Positions 46,401 through 52,454 of a stretch of DNA of 64,000 bases are shown here, piece after piece; the stretch's first letter is position 1, and each line of letters opens with the position of its first letter. The notes below the pieces were generated by a model, which ran no database searches, was not told the DNA's origin, and saw only the letters and a program-made list of their open reading frames with translations. The translations under genes were made by a program, and so were the position numbers. Origin of the DNA: Haliclystus octoradiatus (lineage: Eukaryota > Cnidaria > Staurozoa > Stauromedusae > Haliclystidae); the NCBI GenBank assembly GCA_916610825.1, contig OU744448.1:19571032-19635031 (forward strand), read 5' to 3'.

Positions 46401-48490
46401 ACAAATGCTCAAAATAGAAATGTTGCATATTTGTTGGTACCGTTGCCCATAGGCCTAAAATACATAATTTGTAGCCTATATGGAATTTATGTTCTTATGA
46501 GTAGAAACAATTGATATTTTGTGATTTCATACTGACATCATGACCTTTCTCCTTCTCAGTGCTTTTTCGGTTTGATTGTGAAATCCTTTTCACTGTAACA
46601 TGACATATGTGGTTAATAGGATTACAGTAATTTAGCAGCACTAATTAATTTATACTAATTAAATAATTTATGTCAGTAATTAATTTGTATCGTACTTGAA
46701 AAAGTTGGCAATTACGGATCAGGCCATGATAGATTCAACTGATAGAGAATACATTAAAATATTGAAAGTCTGTGTCTAACAATATAGATTGAAGATAAGG
46801 AAGATGAAGATTTACCTTATACCGATGATTGACATGCGCGCTTTTATGGAAACAATCGTTGCAGAATACGCAGGTTTGATCAGTTGCACAGTCTCTGTAT
46901 AACACAAATAAATGATGCTTACAATTTTAATTTGCAGCTGGGTTAAAATCAGACACTTATACTTATTTTGACATTTCAAGGAGCTCTTCCCCTTTCAGAG
47001 GCTAGGATGGTTTGAACATTGATTTTGTTGTTGGAATGTATTAACGGTCTACAACAATATCGAAACAAGGATGGTATATCTAGGAGAAAGGCGCCAACTT
47101 AGGGAGACTAGGGGTGAGACGATTTTTCTGAAAACAATATCATCGGCGCCAATTTTTACTAATCGTAAAATAATCGGCATCGACAAATCAACATTCTGTC
47201 AATCCGTTAACCGATTGTTTCCAGACAATGAAATTCAAAATAAAATTTCTTTACTCAAAAATTCATTACTTTAACATTTTGATATCTTAATTAAAAAGTT
47301 GATATTGCTCTGTTCAGTCGCTCTGTTTTGTTTACATCGTTTTGTAATTCAGAAAGTACGTTCATCACTCTGTTTGTTTACATCGTATTGTAATTCAAAA
47401 CCTATTGAAAACGTTCAAATGATTCGTCATGCCACTTGACACCTTCATTGTTTATAAAATGAAAAAGATTAACACATTAGCGTTGATGAATTGAATAAAA
47501 CAATCTATATTTCTATATTTCGGAATTGATTGCGACAGGGTAGGCCTACTAAATAGGGCTGCTACCCACACATTTAATTTGTTTTGTTATGGATTGTTAA
47601 TTGCATGTTTACATTTCGAATCTGTATGTAATCATTTCAACTTCTTAGTATAGAGTTTTATTACAATTATTATTAACCAACTTTAAGTTGCAGGGCTTCT
47701 CAGATCAGATCATTTCTGATCGACTGTGGTTCAAATCTCCCGAAGGTCAACTCAGCCTTGACTTTATCTGAAATATGAAATGAGTACCATCTGAGGATGG
47801 CGGATGGAATGGTCCAGAGGGAATTGCAATGTGAGTAGCTGCGGCGCATCGTTGTGCATTGACAATCAAGACCTATCTGCCATGAGATCTGTTAAATTCG
47901 ATCTGCAGTGTCGCGGCTGAGATCAACAGAGAGCGTTCAAAATCATTGCTCTCAGCGAAAAAAGCCACTAATCTAGAAATAGAGGAGCAGTACGGGTGCC
48001 TTCGGTAGGGCGACACCGTCTATATTACTTACTTTTACTTCTAATTTTTGCCTAGGCCCTGGCTAGGCCTACCTTACAATAATTTTGCTGTCAAAGACCA
48101 AGAAGAGTGTATATGTATGTAGCCAACAAAGGATACCTACCTGCATGTAAATGTTGGGTCACCGACCCCGAATTGTCTCCCGCAAACATTAGCTGGTTTA
48201 TTCAATTGTTTTAATTTCTCCATACCATCCTCAGGTTTTTCACCACAGATAAAATGTTCAAAATTCTTTATCACAAATCTCTTAAACATCTCCTTGTCAA
48301 TAACAGTTCTTGAGATATTATTTGTTTCAATATCTTTGCTTGCCTTAACAGCAACATTTGATAGGAAACTAAACGTGTTTGATGGACTAAAACTATCCAT
48401 GCTTTGTAGTAACCATTTTTCAGCTGCAACTGAAATTGGCTGCTGTAAGACTTCATCAGGGACTGGGAAATCGACTGACGAAGGGAGCAT
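6434..48490 (-). CDS. UBR2: E3 ubiquitin-protein ligase of the UBR1/UBR2 family (N-recognin), 48 exons, 1787 aa
   Basis: This is a RING-type E3 that recognises destabilising N-terminal residues in the N-degron pathway and ubiquitinates the substrate with a RAD6/UBE2A-B type E2. The 48 coding exons, listed in the block entries below, total 5364 nt (1788 codons including stop) with consistent intron phases throughout. That compares with about 1750 residues in vertebrate UBR1 and UBR2. Domain order: UBR box (about residues 100-170), ClpS-like region (about 225-310), winged-helix stretch (exon 26), basic E2-binding helix (exon 33), RING-H2 (exon 34) and C-terminal Cys/His cap (exon 47). All diagnostic cysteines and histidines I can identify are present and there are no stops or frameshifts, so the gene looks functional. 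I cannot say whether it is the single ancestor-type gene or specifically the UBR2 paralogue; several signatures read closer to UBR2. Confidence 0.93.
8298..8515 (+). mobile_element. tRNA-headed SINE
   Basis: A pol III A box (TGGCTAGTGCG, 8314-8324) and B box (GGTTCAATCCC, 8350-8360) have tRNA-like spacing. A tRNA-unrelated body follows, and the copy ends in an ATAAATAAATAAAA tail near 8498-8512. The body phrase GAAAGGGCATCTGACC resembles bodies of invertebrate SINEs. It lies antisense in UBR2 intron 46, and its tail stops about eight bases from the splice donor of exon 46. Confidence 0.75.
8524..15094 (-). CDS. UBR2: UBR2 exons 35-46: linker and UBLC-proximal region
   Basis: Exons 14888-15094, 14457-14517, 14282-14369, 13937-13992, 13733-13829, 12696-12766, 11858-12026, 11317-11401, 11092-11231, 10160-10301, 9170-9223 and 8524-8616. 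Family anchors: [42 protein letters not shown] and [18 protein letters not shown]. The donor of exon 41 (TCAG|GTGGTT) is weak. A second phase-compatible donor lies about 47 bases further on, so the last residues of that exon are less certain. Confidence 0.85.
9344..9542. repeat. Short repeat with GTCCGACA / GTCGGACA ends
   Basis: The left end GGTCCGACAAAAATGG and right-side copies of GTCGGACA at about 9521-9542 are inverted. The left end resembles the AGGGTCCGACAAA ends of the element at 42008-46075, so this may be an internally deleted relative. The boundaries are uncertain. Confidence 0.4.
9555..9740. mobile_element. TA-flanked MITE (CAGTCGAACTTGC family)
   Basis: Ends CAGTCGAACTTGCTTAATAT and the complementary TTAACCGAGTTTAACTG lie between TA dinucleotides. 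The interior repeats 'GGGATATTAAGCGAGGT'. This is the Tc1/mariner-like pattern (TA target, CAGT ends). No coding capacity. Confidence 0.7.
10527..10988. repeat. 22-bp minisatellite, 21 units
   Basis: Near-perfect head-to-tail array of ATGGAAGGAGATCCTGGCT-type units, 462 bp in all, exactly 21 x 22. Units differ mostly at one position, CTATA versus CTATG, and one unit has GGTT. It lies in UBR2 intron 43. Confidence 0.97.
15532..16014 (-). CDS. UBR2: UBR2 exon 34: RING-H2 catalytic exon
   Basis: A 483-nt exon. Metal-binding residues are [11 protein letters not shown], then a long family-specific insertion, then [20 protein letters not shown], then YLCPMCGSL. This is the extended RING-H2 of UBR1/UBR2, which recruits the charged E2. 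All eight expected ligand positions are occupied by Cys or His. Confidence 0.95.
16429..16780 (-). mobile_element. ~350-bp tRNA-derived SINE, copy 1
   Basis: On the minus strand the head carries ATTAGCTCAGATGGCAGAGC (A box) and GTGGTCCAAATCC (decayed B box). The body and 3' end (reading GGGCGACACCGTCTACATTA) match copies at 37730 and 47692. It lies in UBR2 intron 33. Confidence 0.85.
16918..17381 (-). CDS. UBR2: UBR2 exons 32-33: basic E2-binding helix (U2BR-like)
   Basis: Exons 17290-17381 and 16918-17144. Exon 33 encodes a long charged helix containing [20 protein letters not shown], placed just before the RING. In this family that helix is the UBC2-binding region that clamps the E2. Spacing and composition match the vertebrate proteins. 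Confidence 0.9.
17637..17723. repeat. GTTCATGAAC palindromic repeat, copy 1
   Basis: Decayed copy with AACAGTTCATGAACG and GCTCATGAAAATTGG. See the family described at 41874-41990. Confidence 0.6.
17751..25503 (-). CDS. UBR2: UBR2 exons 18-31: substrate scaffold and winged-helix stretch
   Basis: Exons 25416-25503, 24871-24948, 24688-24752, 24429-24536, 22110-22175, 21833-21909, 21572-21602, 21137-21200, 20155-20291, 19998-20059, 19422-19524, 19066-19114, 18674-18828 and 17751-17856. Diagnostic stretches: [18 protein letters not shown] (exon 21), AERFIVGIG...[13 protein letters not shown] (exon 26, winged-helix region) and [12 protein letters not shown]...[12 protein letters not shown] (exon 28). 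Exon 24 has only 31 nt and is supported by phase and its splice sites. Confidence 0.88.
18395..18565. mobile_element. MITE with TGAAACCTGTATAT end
   Basis: One end reads AATGAAACCTGTATATTACAG and the interior has GACCACTATACACAGGTGACC. It is the same family as copies at 19190, 22361, 24970 and 62694. The other end is decayed. Confidence 0.55.
19190..19304. mobile_element. Partial MITE with ACAGGTTTCACTG end
   Basis: The right end ACAGGTTTCACTG is followed by TA. The body shares TTCTATTGAATNAAACCTGTATATAAAG-like sequence with 24970-25145 and 62694-62870. Only the right half is preserved. Confidence 0.6.
19663..19699. repeat. 37-bp perfect hairpin, AAAGGGTTACCACA family
   Basis: AAAGGGTTACCACACG, a 5-base loop, then its exact complement. 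The terminal AAAGGGTTACCACA is identical to the ends of the 156-bp foldback element at 33228, so this is probably a minimal copy of it. Confidence 0.85.
20745..20935. repeat. GTTCATGAAC palindromic repeat, copy 2
   Basis: Several TTCATGAA palindromes, with CTTGTGAAAAAA at one end and CTTTCTTCGCATGGG at the other, matching the decayed termini of the family. Confidence 0.65.
22361..22541. mobile_element. TA-flanked MITE (CAGTGAAACCTG family)
   Basis: TA precedes CAGTGAAACCTGTATATCC. The interior carries GACCACTATAGACAG and GGCCTTTATATACAGGG. The right end is decayed. It lies in UBR2 intron 21. Confidence 0.6.
22830..23960 (-). pseudogene. Decayed non-LTR retrotransposon (LINE) reverse transcriptase fragment
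   Basis: Minus-strand frames at 23703-23891, 23420-23632, 23286-23483 and 22997-23209 follow one another and are broken by shifts and stops. The most telling piece, [17 protein letters not shown] followed by [17 protein letters not shown], matches the reverse-transcriptase block of Jockey/CR1-type LINEs (…LLDLSKAFDTVNH…), with the normal AFD changed to ASD. A truncated, dead copy in UBR2 intron 21. Confidence 0.75.
24970..25145. mobile_element. TA-flanked MITE (CAGTCAAACCTG family)
   Basis: TA precedes CAGTCAAACCTGTTATAATG. The body has CACCTGTCTATAGTGGTCA and the right end (TTTTCATTG-TA) is decayed. It is closely similar to 62694-62870 across the full length. It lies in UBR2 intron 18. Confidence 0.7.
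25224..25270. repeat. GTTCATGAAC palindromic repeat, short copy
   Basis: Contains CTTCATGAACG and GGTGTTCATGAACTTTT only. A fragment of the family. Confidence 0.5.
26046..32644 (-). CDS. UBR2: UBR2 exons 11-17: helical middle region
   Basis: Exons 32593-32644, 29692-29748, 28789-28830, 27880-27961, 27204-27288, 26285-26384 and 26046-26174. Recognisable family segments are [21 protein letters not shown], a block beginning [17 protein letters not shown] and ending LSWCASD. All junction phases agree. Intron 11 holds the inverted-repeat element with the minisatellite, and introns 12-15 hold palindromic and tandem repeats. Confidence 0.88.
27421..27595. repeat. GTTCATGAAC palindromic repeat, copy
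   Basis: Repeated CATGAACTGTTCATGAA units with two runs of AATTGGGCCATTTAA-like linker. It lies in UBR2 intron 14. Confidence 0.65.
28233..28565. repeat. TAATTACT-rich dispersed repeat
   Basis: Built of repeated GTAATTAATTACT and GTAATCAC motifs. An ~88-bp part (about 28446-28533) recurs almost unchanged at 31126-31212. It is palindromic in character and non-coding. It may be a MITE, but I cannot fix its ends. Confidence 0.6.
29113..29440. repeat. Three tandem 109-bp units
   Basis: Starts of AAACAAATTGGCCACTACAG occur at 29114 and 29223 and, with one change, at 29332, so the period is 109. The copies are nearly identical. The unit contains GGCCACTACAGATATGTGACC, which resembles the interior of the CAGTGAAACCTG MITEs, so this looks like a recently triplicated MITE piece. 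Confidence 0.9.
29840..30025. repeat. GTTCATGAAC palindromic repeat, copy with good ends
   Basis: Begins CCCCTGCGAAAACAGTTCAGG and ends CTCCTGTACTGTTTTTGCA. The interior has paired TTAAATGGCC and GGAGCCATTTAACG segments, making the copy a long imperfect palindrome. Confidence 0.75.
31126..31212. repeat. Second copy of the TAATTACT repeat piece
   Basis: Nearly identical to 28446-28533 (shared CAGCAATCGTAATTACTTTT and CTTTTTGAAACACAGTAA). It lies inside the inverted-repeat element at 30633-32538, just before the minisatellite. Confidence 0.7.
31320..32380. repeat. 55-60-bp minisatellite in two ~528-bp blocks
   Basis: Units such as GCTTTGGGCCATGCCGCTAT followed by (GTT)n and (GCTAT)n repeat about 16 times. 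The whole block, including the non-repeating spacer from GATGGAGTTTGGGCTGCTG to TTTTCTCCCACCCTCC, is duplicated with an offset of 528-529 bp. Stop codons are rare by composition, so long frames appear on the + strand; I do not regard them as genes. Confidence 0.9.
33228..33383. mobile_element. 156-bp foldback MITE (AAAGGGTTACCACA ends)
   Basis: The two arms, each about 67 bases, are near-exact inverted copies and enclose a ~20-base loop at about 33295-33316. Ends are AAAGGGTTACCACATG and its complement. The same ends occur on the 37-bp hairpin at 19663. It lies in UBR2 intron 10. Confidence 0.9.
34310..34432. repeat. Solo right end of the 30633-32538 element
   Basis: GTGATTGGAGCTGGTTGG, GTGTCAGGTCTGCC and CACATAGGCCAAAAATA correspond, in the same order, to 32430-32540. 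Confidence 0.65.
34533..40386 (-). CDS. UBR2: UBR2 exons 4-10: ClpS-like region and a 37-bp exon
   Basis: Exons 40253-40386, 38945-39008, 37032-37109, 36576-36638, 35879-36002, 35139-35243 and 34533-34569. The stretch [13 protein letters not shown] matches the ClpS-like adaptor fold that reads bulky type-2 N-degrons. It is followed by [10 protein letters not shown] and [10 protein letters not shown], both typical of UBR1/UBR2. Exon 10 has only 37 nt and encodes [12 protein letters not shown]. It was located by phase (1 in, 2 out) and family similarity, and its flanks are CTAG|exon|GTATG on the coding strand. Confidence 0.88.
34791..34846. repeat. GTTCATGAAC palindromic repeat, fragment
   Basis: AACAGTTCATGAAGTTG and CATTTCATGAAACCC only. 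Decayed. Confidence 0.45.
35606..35718. repeat. GTTCATGAAC palindromic repeat, copy
   Basis: Starts CCCCATGCAAAAAACG and ends CTCCTGAACTTTCGCTG. Near 113 bp, close to the apparent unit length of the family. Confidence 0.65.
36062..36260. repeat. GTTCATGAAC palindromic repeat, copy
   Basis: Starts CACCCCTGAGAAAAATATTT with GGAGTTCATGAACAG and ends near TCCTTTCGCAG. The middle is interrupted by unrelated sequence (about 36150-36205). Confidence 0.55.
37278..38221. repeat. Large GTTCATGAAC palindromic cluster with a SINE inside
   Basis: Begins GCCCCTGCGATAAAAAG and ends TTTTTCACAGCGG. The interior is an array of TTTATGAACTGTTCATGAAC and ACCCACAAAAAAT units at an irregular period of about 30-40 bp, with at least 15 palindromes. 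A SINE copy (37730-38092) is inserted within it. It lies in UBR2 intron 5. Confidence 0.8.
37730..38092 (-). mobile_element. ~350-bp tRNA-derived SINE, copy 2 (best head)
   Basis: On the minus strand it begins GGGGTGATTAGCTCAGTTGG with A box TTAGCTCAGTTGG and B box GGTTCAAATCC, about 75 bases that fold like a tRNA. A body shared with the copies at 16429 and 47692 follows. It ends GGGCGACACCGTCCACATTA. Confidence 0.9.
40731..41784. mobile_element. 1.05-kb TIR element (GGGGAGACCGGG ends)
   Basis: Left GGGGAGACCGGGGTCAC, right the inverse GTGTACCCGGTCTCCCC. A subterminal inverted pair, GGGTGACTTCGGACAG at 40758-40773 and CTGTCC...GGCCGAAGTCACCCTG at 41562-41602, supports a designed end structure. 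The interior has no convincing transposase frame. Superfamily not recognised. It lies in UBR2 intron 3. Confidence 0.65.
41874..41990. repeat. GTTCATGAAC palindromic repeat, type copy
   Basis: The cleanest single unit: CCCCTGCGAAAAACAGTTCA at the left and TGAATTGTTTTTCGCTGGGG at the right are inverted copies. The interior has GTTAAATGGCCCC between GTTCATGAAC-type palindromes. Length about 110 bp, no coding capacity: a palindromic MITE. It ends about ten bases before the target duplication of the neighbouring 4-kb element. Confidence 0.8.
42000..42007. repeat. Left target-site duplication TTCACAGT
   Basis: Identical to 46076-46083. Eight bases is the hallmark length of hAT insertions. Confidence 0.85.
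42008..46075. mobile_element. 4.07-kb non-autonomous hAT-like element carrying a satellite array
   Basis: Ends are TAGGGTCCGACAAA and the inverse TTTGTCGGACCCTG, flanked by the perfect 8-bp duplication TTCACAGT. The terminal inverted repeats extend, with gaps, for some 200 bases: AGTCCAGTCAATCTA, GGACAAATTGCAACACAAGC and AAATCGAGAAAAATCG occur in both arms. No transposase frame is present. Much of the interior (42590-44400) is a satellite array and the rest is unrecognised. It lies in UBR2 intron 3, ending 31 bases from the exon 3 donor. Confidence 0.85.
42590..44400. repeat. ~147-bp satellite, about 12 monomers, dimeric order
   Basis: The landmark TAGACCATCC recurs at 42611, 42756, 42903, 43055, 43200, 43346, 43489, 43635, 43781, 43929, 44075, 44224 and 44279 (spacing 143-152, the last 55). 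Monomers alternate between type A (CCAATACCAATAACAGG, AAATCATATCTAGG) and type B (CCAATATCAAGAACAGG, AAATCCTATCTAGG). Confidence 0.95.
46076..46083. repeat. Right target-site duplication TTCACAGT
   Basis: Identical to 42000-42007. Confidence 0.85.
46115..48490 (-). CDS. UBR2: UBR2 exons 1-3: N-terminus and UBR box
   Basis: Exons 48141-48490 (start ATG at 48488-48490), 46816-46894 and 46115-46231. The UBR box begins [16 protein letters not shown] at the end of exon 1. It continues [18 protein letters not shown] in exon 2 and ends with [10 protein letters not shown] and a CEVH-type Cys/His pair in exon 3. These residues form the zinc-bound pocket that binds basic type-1 N-degrons in this family. 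Intron 1 carries a SINE copy, and a 4-kb hAT-like element ends 31 bases from the exon 3 donor. Confidence 0.95.
47692..48036 (+). mobile_element. ~350-bp tRNA-derived SINE, copy 3 (5'-truncated)
   Basis: The B box GTGGTTCAAATC is present but the A-box part is lost. The body matches copies 1 and 2. The 3' end GGGCGACACCGTCTATATTA is followed by CTTACTTTTACTT. It lies in UBR2 intron 1. Confidence 0.85.
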
Positions 48491-49146
48491 CTTTCAAAGT
48501 CTGAAGATCTCCTACACTAGCCAGGAATAATTAATAAAATTGTATTCAGTAGAAATTGGTTTAATTTTACATCTCAAATTATGAATCAAGACGAGGAACG
48601 TATGTCATCCAGTAAACATTCAAAACATTTAGAAAGCCGACCCCGACAATAATTGTCTAGGGTCCTTCCAGAACAAATGTATTGTTTGAATGACCATGTG
48701 ATCCGAATAAACGCTAACGTAACTGTCAAATAAGACGGTAAATTGCGTGAATAATTTAATCACATATAACGACCAGATAAGCCAAGAAACTGTTATACAT
48801 TTATCATCTGCATTGAAACAAATGATGTAAAACGTCTTTACTGTTTTGTAAGTTGCTTTTCGAGTAGGTCTCACTTTCAGTGATCAACTCTTGCAATTAA
48901 ACGGAGCAGATTGAAGATGGTAGCATTTCCACGTTGAAATTATGATGACGCCAGCATTTATTATATAAAACACATTAGAAGAAAAGCGAGCCAGCGAGAT
49001 ACCCTAGACCTACACGAACACTTTTTAAATTGTATTTAAAGATTTTGTGTGCCTACCTAAGAAATTTATTGTGAAATCATAACTACTGGTTGAAACTGAG
49101 CTATTTATGGTGCATACTACTTCGTTGTTTGTGGTGTCAAAGTAGG
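48491..49146. promoter_or_regulatory. UBR2-proximal half of a divergent promoter interval
   Basis: The sequence upstream of the UBR2 start codon. With the hAT insertion and its duplication removed, only about 836 bases would separate the UBR2 ATG (48490) from the armadillo-gene ATG (52455), as in a shared bidirectional promoter. I see no TATA box. Short frames here have no support. Confidence 0.5.
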
Positions 49147-49154
49147 TATATGCC
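49147..49154. repeat. Left target-site duplication TATATGCC
   Basis: Identical to 52275-52282 on the other side of the hAT element. Confidence 0.93.
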
Positions 49155-52100
49155 CAGTGATGTTTTCTGGATTTTATTAGTGGGGGAACGGTGATTGATT
49201 TCAAATTTCTTGTAAGGGGCCGAAGGCCCCTTCCCTCTAGGGGGTCCGGGGGTGCATTTTTTGATTTTAGGCTGTCTTAGAGGCTCTGTAGTGCATTCTA
49301 TCAATTAAGAAAGTGATAACAGGGACAGTAATGTTACCACAAATAGATCATCGAATAGACATAAATAGGTAAAACAGAATATATAATAATATTTAGTGTT
49401 ATGATGTTGGTGTAAGTGTGTAAGTGTAAATGGATACAAAAATTATAGATAGATTATCAAAAGCTCTAATTACTGTCTTTAATACACAACGTGTTATAGT
49501 AAGTTCCACACAATTTGTTGAGGTGCATCTCCGTCATTTTGTTCGTCTAACTTTGCTTTTTTTACTCTAGGATCATCCGCTGATCGATGATTAGATCACA
49601 GCCATTTTGCAGCATACTCATTTGGCTGCCATAAAGATAGAGGGGGGCCGTGTAATTTGATAAACATAAGATTAGATATTCTATTTATTAATAATCTATT
49701 TCTAATGTCCGTACAAATTATGTTCATCTGGCTAAAACCCCTTTCGCATTCTGCAGATGATACTGCTATAACTTCACAAGCATTTATTAATTTTTGAAGC
49801 TTTGGTGGTGCATTTCTTCCCTGGCAATCAACAAAATCATGGAATTCTGGAACAACCAAACTACTATTGAGGGAAAATCGATCACACAGTGATCTTATTT
49901 CTCTAGTTCCAAAGTCTTCGACATCAGTAGGCCAGTAGACCGGATATAGTACAGAAAACTCCTTCAGTAAATGTTCATACAAATCATGTGTTTGTTGTTG
50001 TAAATGTTGTTATAAAATGTTGTTGTTGTAAATGTTCATACAAATCAAATCAATGTTTTACCAGATGCACATGTTGCAAAAAGGCGATCGTTTAAGCTGG
50101 TAACTAGAGCGTCAATAAAAGAATCAGCATTAATCCCGACATGGCGGGGATTCGATATCAGCGGAACTGTATTCAGGAAACCTTTCTCAATGTAATCGTA
50201 TGCCATTAATGATTTTGTGCCGGTTTTAGTTTTTAGAGCCTTTATACTTCGAATTGTCCGCTTTATGCATCTCTCTGCTTTGACAATGTTCATGTCACGA
50301 TGTTGCATGCCTTCTGAGAGTTCTTTCAACTCATATAAAACGTCCCCCATCAGGGCCAAATCAGTCAAAAACTCTGGCGACTGAATTCTTGTACATAACC
50401 CAGAGAATTCTGCAGCATTACTCCCCGAGGATGATCTAAGTTTAAAATGTTTGTATAGTGCTTCATAATTCTGCCATACTGCAAATACTGTACGGTAGCT
50501 ACTTGCCACCCATCTCGTACTAAGAAGCCTTCCTATTTTCAAAATTTCTGCTTCCAAGTCACCAGCAGCTTCTTGAAGTTCTCTCTTGTTTTTGGGAGAC
50601 TGACTATATAATGAATACAACTTATTGATAAAAATCTTAAAGTGGTTAATTCCATTAATATTTTTTATAGCGTCATTGACAGCAAGTTCTAGTCTGTGGT
50701 TTACACAATGCCACGTGATAATAGTAGGAAAATCCTTCTCTAATAAAGTTCGAATTCCAGATTTTTTACCAGTGAGCACACTGGCACCATCTGAAGTAAA
50801 TCCGCGTAAATGATTTTTCAAATAGTCAATATCAAACCCATATTTTTTTAAACAAAGAAGCAGGGCTTTATAAATGTCACAGGCTGCTTCACCATTATCA
50901 AGTTCAACAAGTTCAAGGAATAAAAATTGGGGTTCATTTCCATTGACCAGCTGTGCTTTGATGTAGATAATCAATGTAGATTTATCTGATGTTGTAGTAG
51001 ATTCATCTATTAGCACCGATATCATTCCATCTGCTGTCCTAATTGCCTTGCAGACCCTTGCTCGCATCTCTTCGGCTATATGGTCAATTATAGAGGTGGC
51101 AGAATGTCTCGAGTGCAGGCAAATACCCATGTCCAATCCATTCTGTTCTTGTAACTTAATTATATCACTCATGTCGTTTAATGGCCTGTCATGCTTTGCT
51201 ATGTAATAACTACTGCGAAATACTCTAAGGGTTGATTCAATATCTTTTTTGTTCATTTTGTTTATATGACCAGGCATTATATCCAAGCCAGATTTCATGA
51301 TAATTTCTTCCGCTTTTAAATGAGCATCAGAGTGGAGATGTTTAAAAATCTTTTTACGTAAAGAAGTAAGATGTGCTTCGCGAGAATTACCACTTTGAGT
51401 AACAGTTCCTTCTTTCCATTCTTTACTCAAATACAGACCTTGCGTTTTGTAAATTGCTAAGTCTTTGACCCTCGAACAAGAGCTACAACCCAATTGACCA
51501 TCCTTCGCTATCAGCCACGGATATGAATTTTGTTTTTCTTTCCACATTTCTACTGTCCATGCGTTGGGCTGATGGGCGACACTCAATGTATGGCTTGGCC
51601 CAGGTGTAGGTGTAGTACTATCGGTTATGCTAGCTTCGTCATCACTTGTTAAACCCAAATCGCTTGTACCCGTATTAAAATCCGATGGTTCTTCTTGACT
51701 ATAATTAACAGGACTATCCTCTACAGAGGTACGTTTTGTGAAAAACCCGCTTAGCTTTGATTGTTTAGACATTACAATTTAAATATTGCAATCTCATACA
51801 GCGTAACTTACTTTGCTTTAAACAGTTCACAAGGAATGGCACAGGCAGCGTAAAAAATACTAACTACTTTGATTGTTTGAAACATGATAAGACACAAAGG
51901 GCTACCAGTCTAGACAAAAAATCAATATTGCTCATCATTTAATTAATAGGATAGAGTCATTAATTCATTTCCTCAAATTACAAAACTATTATATTTTACA
52001 AATCTCAATTCAAATTATAATATAGTGAAACTCCCCCTTATAAATATTAAATATTTATCGTTGTGTTTCTTGATTTCGAAATTATTATATTGTTTAAATT

Positions 52101-52274
52101 CAAACTATAATATTCAATTAAGTTTAACAATATTTCTCGGAACAGTTAAGCAAACACAGACAAATAAACACATTAAACTTTAATTTAACTATAAATAGTG
52201 AGGGAACGGCGTTCCCCCGGAAAAAGTAGTGGGGGAACGCCGTTCCCCCGCGTTCCCCCACCAAAACATCACTG
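49155..52274 (-). mobile_element. hAT DNA transposon, 3120 bp
   Basis: Terminal inverted repeats begin CAGTGATGTTTT at both ends, with a subterminal GTGGGGGAACG in both. A perfect 8-bp duplication TATATGCC flanks the element. It contains a hAT-type transposase frame on the minus strand. It sits between the divergent UBR2 and armadillo-protein genes. Confidence 0.95.
49596..51772 (-). pseudogene. hAT transposase, broken near the C-terminus
   Basis: A 575-codon frame (51772-50045) begins MSKQSKLSGFFTKR. It has a TTF-type zinc finger (CSSCSRVKD, then HLHSDAHL), a catalytic-core stretch with LIDESTTTSDKS and TSDGASVLTG, and WHCVNHRLELAVND. A second frame (49982-49596) carries the hAT dimerisation block SSAECERGFSQMN and DIRNRLLINR. 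Between them is a ~60-bp insertion made of AACAACAACA-type repeats plus a 19-bp duplication of GATTTGTATGAACATTT-like sequence, which introduces stops and a frame change. The full protein would be about 700 residues. Function is presumably lost in this copy. Confidence 0.88.
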
Positions 52275-52282
52275 TATATGCC
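52275..52282. repeat. Right target-site duplication TATATGCC
   Basis: Identical to 49147-49154. Confidence 0.93.
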
Positions 52283-52454
52283 TTATCTTATCAGGAGCAG
52301 CCAATAGCCGGTTACAATCATACTTACTGTCGCCGGTCTGACCGTATGTATGGGACTGATCGATCATATAAAACACGAAAGGATAAATCAATGTCTGGAA
52401 GTGTGATATTTGATTGGCGCTTTATGATTTGGGCATTGGCATGGGTTATGATTT
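52283..52454 (+). promoter_or_regulatory. Armadillo-gene-proximal half of the divergent promoter
   Basis: Contains a CCAAT box in GCAGCCAATAGCC (about 52298-52310) and TTATCTTATC, two GATA-type sites. It lies directly between the hAT element and the armadillo start codon. Confidence 0.45.

Noticed and set aside
48629..48874. 81-codon minus-strand frame upstream of UBR2
   Set aside because: It lies in the putative promoter/5' UTR, with no similarity and no in-phase splice link to exon 1.
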